Source: Tethya wilhelma
Lineage: Eukaryota; Porifera; Demospongiae; Tethyida; Tethyidae
DNA length: 64,000 bases
Direction: 5' to 3'
NCBI GenBank assembly: GCA_964030475.1
Contig: CAXIPT010000001.1
Location: 22,474,776-22,538,775, forward strand
Position 1 is the first letter of the stretch; every line of letters begins with the position of its first letter. Shown here in pieces: positions 1 through 10,847 of the stretch. A model generated the notes under the pieces. The model saw only the letters and a program-made list of their open reading frames with translations. It ran no database searches and was not told the DNA's origin. The translations under genes and the position numbers were made by a program.

Positions 1-1640
1 GTGTTTATCTATCATTAACACTTATTATGTTCGACAATTGTTGACCCCATTATAACTCTCTATATATAGTTGAACTAAAATAACTCATTGACAATCTATT
101 ATACATAATAAACGTTCAAGTGAATTACATGTGCAGATCAGCATAATTATACAAGATAATAATTATGTTACACACTATCACGTAAATCATGACATTATAA
201 TATTATGACATACTATACCATTGTACATGTATACATGCCATTATTTTAGTAATAGTAGCCCTGGAATTCAAATAAAAACATCAATTTTTAACCTGCCCAG
301 TTAACCTCTCTATGGTACTTGGGTTGTTCTTGGTGAGATTTGTGAGGTTGTAACAAGTGTACTACATGTGAAACATGATTTAAGTGGACACCTGATAACC
401 TCATAATAATAATTATTGACACTGCATGCATGGCATACTAAAAGTCATTGAATGAATAAATAAGACCCCTAACTGCTACACTGTTGTCCTAAGTTAATTA
501 TGTACATGCAGATATGCCATAATTATAATGTAGTGCAAATTCGAGGTATACCCATTCCACTGATAGTATGTCTGTTTATGTATGTATATGGACTAACCTA
601 CTACACAATAATAATTCAATCAAACATTATCGTGGTTCAGCCTAAACTTTATTCACTGTATGTACAAGGGGCACTTGGAACTGGTACTTTACCTTCTGGA
701 ATCAAGATATAACATGAGTTTACTTTCACTAATGGTGTGTATTTATTGATCCTGCGTGAGTTGGTTGTAGTACCAATCAAAACCCTCAAAACTCAGTCTT
801 ATAAATTAGTTAGGTATTGATTAGTTTCTAAACTTAATTCAAGAAAATTTTTAGTTAGTTTTAGTTAACTAACTAAAATTAGGTCTTTTGGGCATATTTT
901 TGACTTAGTTTAGTTACCATTTTGACCAACTCTTCATAATTTAGTTTAAAAAAAGGCCATTAATACTTTTTGCAAACACTAAATGGTTTTTAGTTTTAGT
1001 TCTTTAGTTAACTAAAACAAGTGAGGTCCGTTGTACATGTTCAAGGCTTCAAGTATAATAAACAAGATATCTATGTTTAAATTCTCTGTGATTGTGGAAA
1101 GCCTGGCAGTAAAAATCAAAGATTTGTGGTCCACAGATTGTGGATATGTCACAATTATGTGTCTGCTACTATGTACCCATAACTAGTGCATGGTTGTAAG
1201 CTAATACTGGTGGTAACTTAATTAGTGGCATTGGTCAAGTTTCTAACACAGTGATGTCACTATGTAAACTGTATCCAAGAAATCTTACAATCATAATAAT
1301 CAACATAATTATACTAGTATTCTACTTGCATTTTGCGATAAAAATTGTAACTGATCATGATATTATAATATAATTGTATATTATATTCTACTGAGTTAAA
1401 TTGAGGCAATAATTTACATATTAAATTTTTTTGAACTCCAATCGCTGCATTGTTATTATAATAATATTTACATGTATTTTAATAATAATTATTGTAGTTG
1501 CACATAATTATCATTTGTGCATGTATTAGTGTGCATTTTAAACCAAGAATTAGTGTTTCAAATATAATTATAATAACAAATATTCATAAAGTTCTTTCAT
1601 TTATAATAACTATTAGTAATTAATTTGTATTAATTTTATC
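1..1640. other. AT-rich stretch with no gene seen
   Basis: No reading frame here has convincing coding character. The longest ATG frame (about 70 codons near 500-712) has no recognisable domain, no plausible splice sites and simple AT-rich codons. The segment lies downstream of the 3' end of the minus-strand gene that stops at 1648, so part of it may be that gene's 3' UTR. Confidence 0.6.
841..1022. repeat. Possible small inverted-repeat element
   Basis: The motif TTTTAGTTAACTAA and its reverse complement recur at both ends of this stretch (around 860-880 and 995-1016), with GTTAACTAAC-type palindromes inside. That arrangement resembles a short non-autonomous terminal-inverted-repeat element. 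The ends are degenerate and I could not define a target-site duplication. Confidence 0.35.
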
Positions 1641-1647
1641 CATTATC

Positions 1648-4067
1648 TTAAGCTTGTGGGAAATGGGGCACCACCTGAGTGTAGTAGCCAATCAGCTGAG
1701 CTCCAGGGATGGAAATGCGCAGCCCACTAGCAGTGGTCTCATAGCGTGTGGTGCGATGGCCTGATCCAGAACTACTGGAGGATGATCCAGAACTTCTTGA
1801 ATTTGAGCTCCAAAATCCAACATTACTGTAACTATTACTTGAACTGAAAGATGACCTTACTGCTCTTGAGCTGTAGCTAGCATCAGTGTTAGCGAATTCC
1901 AGTTCGATATTTCTTGAGAGAAGGAATCCAGTGGCATATTGGGGGAGAACATAAGGGGGGTTGGGAGTGTTGGGGGTTCCTGAGGCTGCAGCTAAGACTT
2001 TGTCAACAAACATGTCTTCACTCATCTGGCCAGGGGAAATACGCTGGTTTTTGTTTGTTGCCTTCTGCAGATTTATAAGAGAATAAACTATGATAAGATT
2101 TGCCATTTTAAATTATGAAATGAAAATGATTATATAATTTTAGAGGTCACTTTTACTAATTCTAGTGATGCATGATGTCATTATGTATAAACTATAATAC
2201 TTACAATGAACTGAAACTCAGGGCTCTTGAACAGAGATGGACGGAACCAAGGTCTGTTAATACTTACACGCATTAATTCCCCTTTCACCCTCACATTAGC
2301 AGTGTTCATTTCACTTTGAAAGTTGGAGTCAGATGAATGGCTTGAATATGATGAAGAAGAGCGACTCACTGAATAAAACCACCCATAAGTTTTACTGCTG
2401 CTCCGTGATGCATAGTTGTAGTATGAGTACCGTGAATCACTACTAGAAATGGTTTCACTGGAATTGAATTCAAAGCGTAGCCAACGACTGTCTAGCTGAT
2501 CTTGAGTATCGGCTGCATGGCGAGCTAGACTTGGAAATTTCGGAGCTGCTCTTGTGAGTTGGAACTCAAGTGCACCAATTTCTTCATTTACTGCCTCAAT
2601 TATGCTATCGAACGACAGCTTCGTATCGTTGAGCCTGTTCACTTGGAAGTCAAGATCCTTTACACAAGTGTATAGATCGCTATTGTTGAATATTTGTTCA
2701 TTAGAGTTTGCATTTTTTGTTTCATATTCTTTACATATATCAAGATCATCTTCGTTATTAGCTTTAGCTCTGATTCGACTGCTCAAACATTGTTGTCGTA
2801 ATTGTTCAGTCTCATTGGCAAACTCAGAAAGTTCTTCACCACTTGAAGTGAGCTTGGTTTCTAATGCTCTAAAATCTTCACTAAGCTTAGATGAGGCTTG
2901 GATGGAATCCTTCAAAGCTATGAGAACTTTCTTCTTTGATTCAAATTCACCAATTTTAGCGAGAATCTCATCACGTGTATAGCTCTGTTGTTCACGGACT
3001 CTTTCAGCTTGTGCATCATCACTGTACATGTGTGTGTGTATAATTATGCGTGTGTGGAATACAAGATATCATTAAAATTTGTGATATGGATCATGCAATC
3101 AACATAAAAATTATCATAATTATACTTACACTCGTGATACATTGGTCAGATAGCGGTACCAATTGGAGGGTGTAAAGGTCACAGGATAAATGGTCCTTGT
3201 ACGATCCAAGGCAGCCAAGCCTGATGCTCGCAGAGCCATCCTTGCCTCCTCTAAATCAATGCCAGGTGACTCCACATCCAGATAGCTCTTATACAGTTCA
3301 ACGATTTCCTTTTGTCCAAAAATGAGCCACTCAGTGTAAGCTCCTTCAACGTGAGAATTTAAAGCTGGATAGTTCCGTTGGAACCAACGCTCATACTCAA
3401 TAGCCGGAAGAGCTTTCCTTTGCTTATCAATTTCATCTTCCATTTCTAGTCTCTTTTGATTGTAGAGGTCCTGACTTCTACGATATAGCCCAAAGCGTGT
3501 AACATTTTGTGTAACATTCAAGGGATCTGGAATCTCTTCTGCCAAATAGTTGATAGCTGTTACATAGCGTTCCTTTTCATCTTGAGTCTTCTGGTTAAAT
3601 CCTTTCACTTCAAGTTGGTTCAAAATGTTTTCGTAAATGATGGCCATGCTCTCTCCTGTCTCTATACCACGGAGGGGGTGGATGCCTGGAATAGCATCGG
3701 CAAGTTGAAACATGTTTTCTTGCACACGTGGCGGGATGATGACTTGCATGCCATCATGATGAGGGTCTTCCAGACTAGCTTCATAACGATCTCCGGGAAA
3801 ATAGTCATAATAGTTAAGCACCTTGCCAGGTATGACCATGACCAGGCGGTTGCTGACAGATTCTCTACCAGTGGCTGTTTCACTGACAGGAGGCAGAGCT
3901 ACGTTTCGGACAGTGGCATACAACTTTGCAAGTTTTGTCGTTGATGAATCTTGTATGTTTTTCAAAGTATTTCCTTGTACTTTGGTGGCTAAAAGAACCA
4001 CAAAGAGCACCACATACAGCACAAGTAAATAGATCCACTTCATTTTAGTACCAAACTTTATCAGCAT
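1648..4067 (-). CDS. Secreted protein with uncharacterised C-terminal module (three coding exons)
   Basis: Coding exons read 4067-3130, 3021-2205 and 2064-1648 on the minus strand. All introns are GT-AG (donors GTAAGT; acceptors TACAG and CTGCAG) and phases are consistent, giving about 723 residues. The first ATG in frame is at 4067; a second at 4043 starts a clearer signal peptide (MKWIYLLVLYVVLFVVLLA), so either could be used. The rest matches, exon by exon, the C-terminal part of the plus-strand gene ending at 14507. Exon 2 is exactly 817 bp in both, and shared motifs include NYxDYxPG, a tryptophan-rich RPWFRPSLF / RRWFKPLVF segment and an LIGY...VVPxFP ending. Exon 2 is predicted coiled-coil-like, and exons 2-3 contain Ser-rich linkers. 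Function is unknown; secretion is inferred from the signal peptide. The gene lies head to head with the Ig/IgGFc gene. Confidence 0.85.
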
Positions 4068-4206
4068 TAATTGCAAGCTGGCAGTGTATCCCTCCAAAGT
4101 AATCACTCTCTACATGTATTGAATGAAGTTATACAAATGAACAATAGTATTTGAAGTAATTATCATTAGTAGATTTTATTGCAAAAAGGACTGGCATATA
4201 CTTACA

Positions 4207-4790
4207 GCTGTCTTGATGGAGTTCAGATCACAATAAAACCCAAGACTTGAAGTTACAGAGGTTGAGAGAAAATCTCAGCAACTTATCCTCAAACAATGAC
4301 TGCATGGGCGAGCTCTAAATACTTGCAAACATGAAATCTTACAACTGTATGGCATGCATTTTACCACAATAAAACGTGATGTCACACGTAATTTTGACTA
4401 AAGTGTGGTAAAATTAGACTGTCATTAATTAGCAGTCAATTACTTAGTTTCAAACCAGTTAACGTTGCGAATCACTTCTATTATACCGACTGACAGTGTG
4501 ACGTGTCGAAACTGCAGACTATATAAAAGATGTGAGTAAAGAAATGATGTGATTTTAAAAAGATTCTAGCCTGTTTATATAAATGTCGTGCATATTATTG
4601 TAATATTTTGTGAAAGTGCTGTTCTTGCCCTGCATGTATCAATTGCGTTGCCTTGATTCATATATATACTTAACTGAGAATTGCTTCAGATTCTCTGCTG
4701 TTCGTTTATTCTGTACAGCTGCATGGTGCTGCATGCTTTAACAGTCTGTAAACAATTCAATTTAGAAAAAAAACCAGTAAGTTTATATAA
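4207..4790. promoter_or_regulatory. Divergent promoter region between two secreted-protein genes
   Basis: This segment separates the two divergent genes. On the plus strand TATATAAAAG lies at 4520-4529, about 260 bp before the plus-gene ATG equivalent at 4791. On the minus strand a probable non-coding first exon ends at 4206, with donor GTAAGT reading down from 4205 and an acceptor ending in TAG at about 4110, giving a 96-bp 5' UTR intron. The whole region recurs 2,082 bp downstream (TATA at 6602-6611). Promoter function is inferred from position and the TATA match only. Confidence 0.5.
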
Positions 4791-5579
4791 ATGAAAGCTG
4801 ACAAGAGAAATAGGGTGCAAAGGGTTGGATTGTTGGTAAGTATTTAACTTTTGAAATGCATGTCCTATGATTATTGACTGATCATGCATGAATGTGGCAT
4901 ATTATAGGTGGCACACATGTACATGGCTTTAGTCTTGTGCTACACAGCTGTTAGCACTGAAGCATCAAGATCACTAGAATCAACTCAAAGCAGAGTAAGA
5001 TGTTGCTTGAATCACAACTAATCAGGCTCAGAAACAGCTAGTATTAATATTTAAACATTTGTAGAATTTGTTTTATTATTCATAACTAGATAAGAAGGCA
5101 GCAGACATCTGGTGGTGGTCCAAGATCAGCCATTGCTGAAGCTAGGAGTACCATGGGTAACGATATAATTAAATTGATTATTAATCTAGTGTCACTTTGG
5201 CTAAGCATATAATACAATATTGACTTTTATTTTCACTCAAATACACACACTCCTGTACTACATCATGCAGGTCCAGCAAGCATGGCTAACGAATTCTACA
5301 TTGGTTTCATGCAAAACTTTGTCAAGCCAGCCAATGCTCCCTATGCGGCTCTCCATCTCAATGATACCTATCTCATCATAGCCACAGACGAACCTGATGG
5401 AGCTTCTGTCACTGTCTCACACAGGGGCAAAGAGACTACATATAGCGTGAGACCGGGGACAGAGGAAGTTGTTGAATTGTCTGTGGGAACATTTCTTCTT
5501 GAAGATGGAGTCAGAGTTGAAGGTCACTGGGACCGTAATAAAGGGATTCATGTACAGGCTGATGCTGGGAAAAGAATTG
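4791..5579 (+). pseudogene. Orphan duplicate of the Ig/IgGFc gene's first four exons
   Basis: Exons 4791-4835, 4908-4994, 5090-5156 and 5271-5579 are the upstream copy of the plus-gene 5' exons, with every splice site intact (GTAAGT, GTAAGA, GTAACG and GTGAGC donors). They encode a signal peptide, a short basic linker and the first part of an IgGFc-binding domain. The next downstream acceptors belong to the second copy, so this set has no continuation of its own. It could still act as an alternative promoter if its exons splice into later exons of copy 2; otherwise it is an orphan by-product of the tandem duplication. Confidence 0.6.
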
Positions 5580-5875
5580 GTGAGCCCCTCCCTACATGTG
5601 GAAATAATTGCTATCAGTGATTAGTTGCTAAATAATGTACCACATAGCATTGCGCATGCGCATATGCATGTGCCAGCCACGTGGGAGCTGACGATCTTTA
5701 CCCATCCAAAAGCACTGCTTTCCCAGAGCTTTCCCTGCAACTTCAATGGTAAGATTTCAAGTCATTATGGCTATACCGATTTACTTTCAATGAGTACCCA
5801 GGAATGTTGCATGGAGTCTAGCCAAGCTCTGAGTTTATCAATAAAATTATTGGAGCTGGGATGAACTCAGTTAAA

Positions 5876-6003
5876 CAGGGGGTGGCGGCTCCCATATGTG
5901 CTGTACTTGGAGCCGCGACCGCGGTTAACATCTTGACCATCCAAAATTTCCATTTTGACCGTTGAACCGAGACTAAAATTTGATTTTAACCGTTGACTGA
6001 GCG
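5876..6003. mobile_element. Truncated MITE-like element at the duplication junction
   Basis: This is the left end of the element that is complete at 7958-8469. It begins CAGGGGGTGGCGGCTCCCAT and runs to 6003, where it joins directly to copy 2 of the duplication at a sequence belonging to the minus-gene exon. The truncation marks the duplication breakpoint. Confidence 0.8.
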
Positions 6004-6149
6004 AACTTTGCAAGTTTTGTCGTTGATGAATCTTGTATGTTTTTCAAAGTATTTCCTTGTACTTTGGTGGCTAAAAGAACCACAAAGAGCACCACATACA
6101 GCACAAGTAAATAGATCCACTTCATTTTAGTACCAAACTTTATCAGCAT
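6004..6149 (-). pseudogene. Orphan first coding exon of the minus-strand gene
   Basis: This is the second copy of the signal-peptide exon of the minus-strand secreted gene. It is cut at the duplication breakpoint after about 49 codons, after which the frame runs into MITE sequence and soon stops. The 5' UTR donor and acceptor are still present upstream. It probably yields nothing functional beyond a truncated secreted peptide. Confidence 0.7.
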
Positions 6150-8085
6150 TAATTGCAAGCTGGCAGTGTATCCCTCCAAAGTAATCACTCTCTACATGTA
6201 TTGAATGAAGTTATACAAATGAACAATAGTATTTGAAGTAATTATCATTAGTAGATTTTATTGCAAAAAGGACTGGCATATACTTACAGCTGTCTTGATG
6301 GAGTTCAGATCACAATAAAACCCAAGACTTGAAGTTACAGAGGTTGAGAGAAAATCTCAGCAACTTATCCTCAAACAATGACTGCATGGGCGAGCTCTAA
6401 ATACTTGCAAACATGAAATCTTACAACTGTATGGCATGCATTTTACCACAATAAAACGTGATGTCACACGTAATTTTGACTAAAGTGTGGTAAAATTAGA
6501 CTGTCATTAATTAGCAGTCAATTACTTAGTTTCAAACCAGTTAACGTTGCGAATCACTTCTATTATACCGACTGACAGTGTGACGTGTCGAAACTGCAGA
6601 CTATATAAAAGATGTGAGTAAAGAAATGATGTGATTTTAAAAAGATTCTAGCCTGTTTATATAAATGTCGTGCATATTATTGTAATATTTTGTGAAAGTG
6701 CTGTTCTTGCCCTGCATGTATCAATTGCGTTGCCTTGATTCATATATATACTTAACTGAGAATTGCTTCAGATTCTCTGCTGTTCGTTTATTCTGTACAG
6801 CTGCATGGTGCTGCATGCTTTAACAGTCTGTAAACAATTCAATTTAGAAAAAAAACCAGTAAGTTTATATAAATGAAAGCTGACAAGAGAAATAGGGTGC
6901 AAAGGGTTGGATTGTTGGTAAGTATTTAACTTTTGAAATGCATGTCCTATGATTATTGACTGATCATGCATGAATGTGGCATATTATAGGTGGCACACAT
7001 GTACATGGCTTTAGTCTTGTGCTACACAGCTGTTAGCACTGAAGCATCAAGATCACTAGAATCAACTCAAAGCAGAGTAAGATGTTGCTTGAATCACAAC
7101 TAATCAGGCTCAGAAACAGCTAGTATTAATATTTAAACATTTGTAGAATTTGTTTTATTATTCATAACTAGATAAGAAGGCAGCAGACATCTGGTGGTGG
7201 TCCAAGATCAGCCATTGCTGAAGCTAGGAGTACCATGGGTAACGATATAATTAAATTGATTATTAATCTAGTGTCACTTTGGCTAAGCATATAATACAAT
7301 ATTGACTTTTATTTTCACTCAAATACACACACTCCTGTACTACATCATGCAGGTCCAGCAAGCATGGCTAACGAATTCTACATTGGTTTCATGCAAAACT
7401 TTGTCAAGCCAGCCAATGCTCCCTATGCAGCTCTCCATCTCAATGATACCTATCTCATCATAGCCACAGACGAACCTGATGGAGCTTCTGTCACTGTCTC
7501 ACACAGGGGCAAAGAGACTACATATAGCGTGAGACCGGGGACAGAGGAAGTTGTTGAATTGTCTGTGGGAACATTTCTTCTTGAAGATGGAGTCAGAGTT
7601 GAAGGTCACTGGGACCGTAATAAAGGGATTCATGTACAGGCTGATGCTGGGAAAAGAATTGGTGAGCCCCTCCCTACATGTGGAAATAATTGCTATCAGT
7701 GATTAGTTGCTAAATAATGTACCACATAGCATTGCGCATGCGCATATGCATGTGCCAGCCACGTGGGAGCTGACGATCTTTACCCATCCAAAAGCACTGC
7801 TTTCCCAGAGCTTTCCCTGCAACTTCAATGGTAAGATTTCAAGTCATTATGGCTATACCGATTTACTTTCAATGAGTACCCAGGAATGTTGCATGGAGTC
7901 TAGCCAAGCTCTGAGTTTATCAATAAAATTATTGGAGCTGGGATGAACTCAGTTAAACAGGGGGTGGCGGCTCCCATATGTGCTGTACTTGGAGCCGCGA
8001 CCGCGGTTAACATCTTGACCATCCAAAATTTCCATTTTGACCGTTGAACCGAGACTAAAATTTGATTTTAACCGTTGACTGAGCG
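6004..8085. repeat. 2,082-bp tandem duplication, copy 2
   Basis: This is the second unit of the tandem duplication (see 3922-6003). Here the plus-strand exons continue into the rest of their gene, and the minus-strand first exon is truncated. Together the copies give each of the two genes its own upstream promoter segment. The near-perfect identity means the duplication is either very recent or an assembly duplication of two haplotypes. Confidence 0.95.
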
Positions 8086-9910
8086 GCGAAATTCGCGCTT
8101 GACTGACGACCTTTACCAAATTTGATCGTCATTTTGACCGTTGACCAGCACTAAAATTTCATTTTGACCGTTGACCGGCACTAAAATCTCATTTTGACCG
8201 TTGACTGTCATCTTGCCCGTCCAAAATTTCCATTTTGACCGTTGACCGAGACTAAAATTTGATTTTGACCGTTGACTGAGCGGCGAAATTCGCGCTTGAC
8301 TGACGACCTTTACCAACTTCGATCGTCTAAATTTCATTTTGACCGTTGACCAGCACTAAATTTCATTTTGACCGTTGACCAGCACTAAAATCTCATTTTG
8401 ACCGTTGACCGTCATCTTGACCGCGGTCGCGGCTCCAAGTACAGTACATATGGGAGTCGCCACTCCCTGAAAATTGTCCTATAAATCATTCTTTACAATA
8501 CCATGCTATAGTTTGGCACTTTTATTTGGTGCAAAATTTTCATTAATCAGTAAAACAGTAATGGTTTTTTGGGCTTTTAATATTTTTCCCAATTAAGTCG
8601 AATATCTTCTTGAGTGCAGACAAACCATAGATAATAGCCTACGGGACATTGTTTACTCAGTGTGGTTAAGAATATTTTAGCCTAATCGCTGGTTCTGTCT
8701 TGATCTTCCACCCATGTATGGGAAGGAATGGGAGTGCCTGGGAATGAGGCTGTTTGGTGATTTTATATGAATATCACAAGAAAGATACAGTTACTAGTTC
8801 TTTGTACACAATACATTCTCTTCATGTAGCTCTGTACGGTTTCAATGAGGAAATACATTCGGTTGAAGGATTCACTGCTTTACCTTGCACCAAGCACTTG
8901 ACTGCAACAAGCTACGAATACTTTGCTGTTTCTGTTCAAAAATCCCATGTCACTAGATCAACGAGATATGGGTCTCCCGATAGTGCATTTCTGATCATAG
9001 CTTGCAATGACGATACTCAACTTAGCATCACACCGACACAAAATATCACCGACCCAAACAACCCCAGTGAACTTGTCCTGCCTGGAGAAACTTTCAACAT
9101 CACACTAAACCAGTTACAAACTCTTTATGTCGAGAGTCAAGAAGATTTATCGGGTTCACGAGTCGTTTCAAGCCACCCCATGACATTCATCTCCGGTCAC
9201 GAGTGTGGTAACGTCCCTCACGATGAGCTCCAGTGTGATCACCTCGTGGAGCAGCTTCCTCCAACAATGTCCTGGGGGAAACAGTACCTCATCCTACCCA
9301 CGGCGAATCGGGAAGCGAGTGACGTCATCAAGATCGTAGCAAGTCGACCAAATACGGTTGTATCCATCTCGTGCAACAATCGTAGTGGAGAGTTGGTTGA
9401 TCTTGGAGGGTCAAATTCGAGCATTATATGGAATGCTGGTGNATGTTACCATCAGTGGTGAACTAGAAATCCTTGAAGGCCAACCATTTCAACTCACATG
9501 CTCTGCAAGTGGTTATCCAGCACCCAATATCATGTAAGAAAACATTGTTCAATGCTATTTCCGTAGGAAGTACGATTTCACCTAATTAAACTTTTACAGT
9601 TTAATTATCAAAAAATTTTCCCTTTTTTTCCTCGTAAAGAAGCATTGAGCCATATTATCTCACATTTTAACCAAAAACTATAAGCACAATAATTTTAATT
9701 TGTGATCATTCTCTATCTCTTTCTCTATCATCGGTCCTTCTAGTTGGTCCCAGGTATCGGAGCTCCTTCCTCCTAATGCCAACGACCTTGGTGAGGGGGT
9801 CCTATCAGTGAGGGGGCTGTGGGAGGGAGAGATGACCTCCTTCTGTTGTGAGGTGTCCAATGATCATGGAGCAGCTAGCAAGTGTGTGGCCATCACATTA
9901 CTTAGTAAGC

Positions 9911-9952
<42 letters not shown>

Positions 9953-10807
9953 AATTGCCTAGCAACCAAAGTTTTTATAGACTAATTGCCGGTTAGTGGC
10001 TGGGGTGGAGGTGACAATAGTAGGGGTCATAGGGGGTCAATGGCAAATAAACTAGTTGTATGCCCTTAAGTGTGCAGCACTCGACCATGCATTGAATGCT
10101 GCCCACTTAAGAGTCATGCAACTATAATTTATGTGAGTGTGTGTGTGTGTCTGTGTGTGTGTGTGTATGTGTGTGAGTGTATGTGTGAGAGTGTGTGCAT
10201 GTGTGTATATGTGTGTGTGAAAGAGAGAGAGAGAGAGAGAGAGAGATTTTAACAAAGCATTTTTTTATGATTCTTGTTCTGTTTCAGTTGTTCCAGTCAT
10301 TCAAGTGCCATCTCCTTATTTTGTCACCATTACCCGACATCACCATGGCAACTACGTTCCTCAATTGAACTTTGAACCCTATCCACAGATAGGAGTTGCA
10401 CAAATCGGACAGTCGATCAGTATACTAGAGAACTTTGACCTTAGAATTGATTGTCTAATTGTCAGGGGGTTCCCCACTCCGACTATAATCTGGTCACTTA
10501 ATGGAAATCGACTGAGGAATGATTCAAAGCATGATATCTTTAAGAATGGCTCCCTCTTGATACAGCAGGTGACTCCGATGGCTGATGATGGTCTCTATGT
10601 GTGTATGGCTAGCAATGAGATTGGGAGAACCTCAAACTTTAGCTTTGTTGGTGTACTTGGTAGGTGTGAGTGTGAATCAGTTGCTACTTACATGTGTGTG
10701 TATGTAAAACACATTTTGATACTTGATATCAGAGCAAGCATTTGCATGCATGGAGCTGGTCAATACATAATGTAGGTCAAAGGTGCATTGTTAACAAAAA
10801 TGCACAT

Positions 10808-10847
<40 letters not shown>

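Larger units (their letters stand above)
3922..6003. repeat. 2,082-bp tandem duplication, copy 1
   Basis: This unit is repeated at 6004-8085 with an exact offset of 2,082 bp. The one difference I noticed is g5347 versus a7429, which is synonymous (Ala). It contains the 5' part of the minus-strand gene's first coding exon, the divergent promoter region, and the first four exons of the plus-strand Ig/IgGFc gene. Its right end falls inside a truncated copy of the MITE-like element that is complete at 7958-8469. Confidence 0.95.

Noticed and set aside
500..712. 70-codon frame in the first kilobase
   Set aside because: It has no domain, no splice context and AT-driven composition.
4686..4889. Minus-strand 67-codon frame repeated at 6768-6971
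   Set aside because: It overlaps the plus-strand signal-peptide exon antisense, and both copies simply reflect the tandem duplication.
8090..8420. Regularly spaced repeats resembling a CRISPR array
   Set aside because: The repeats are adjacent GACCGTTGACC-type units inside a terminal-inverted-repeat element in an animal intron. There are no unique spacers and no cas genes.
9808..10255. Val/Cys- and His/Thr-rich small proteins
   Set aside because: They are translations of GT/CA/GA microsatellites inside introns.
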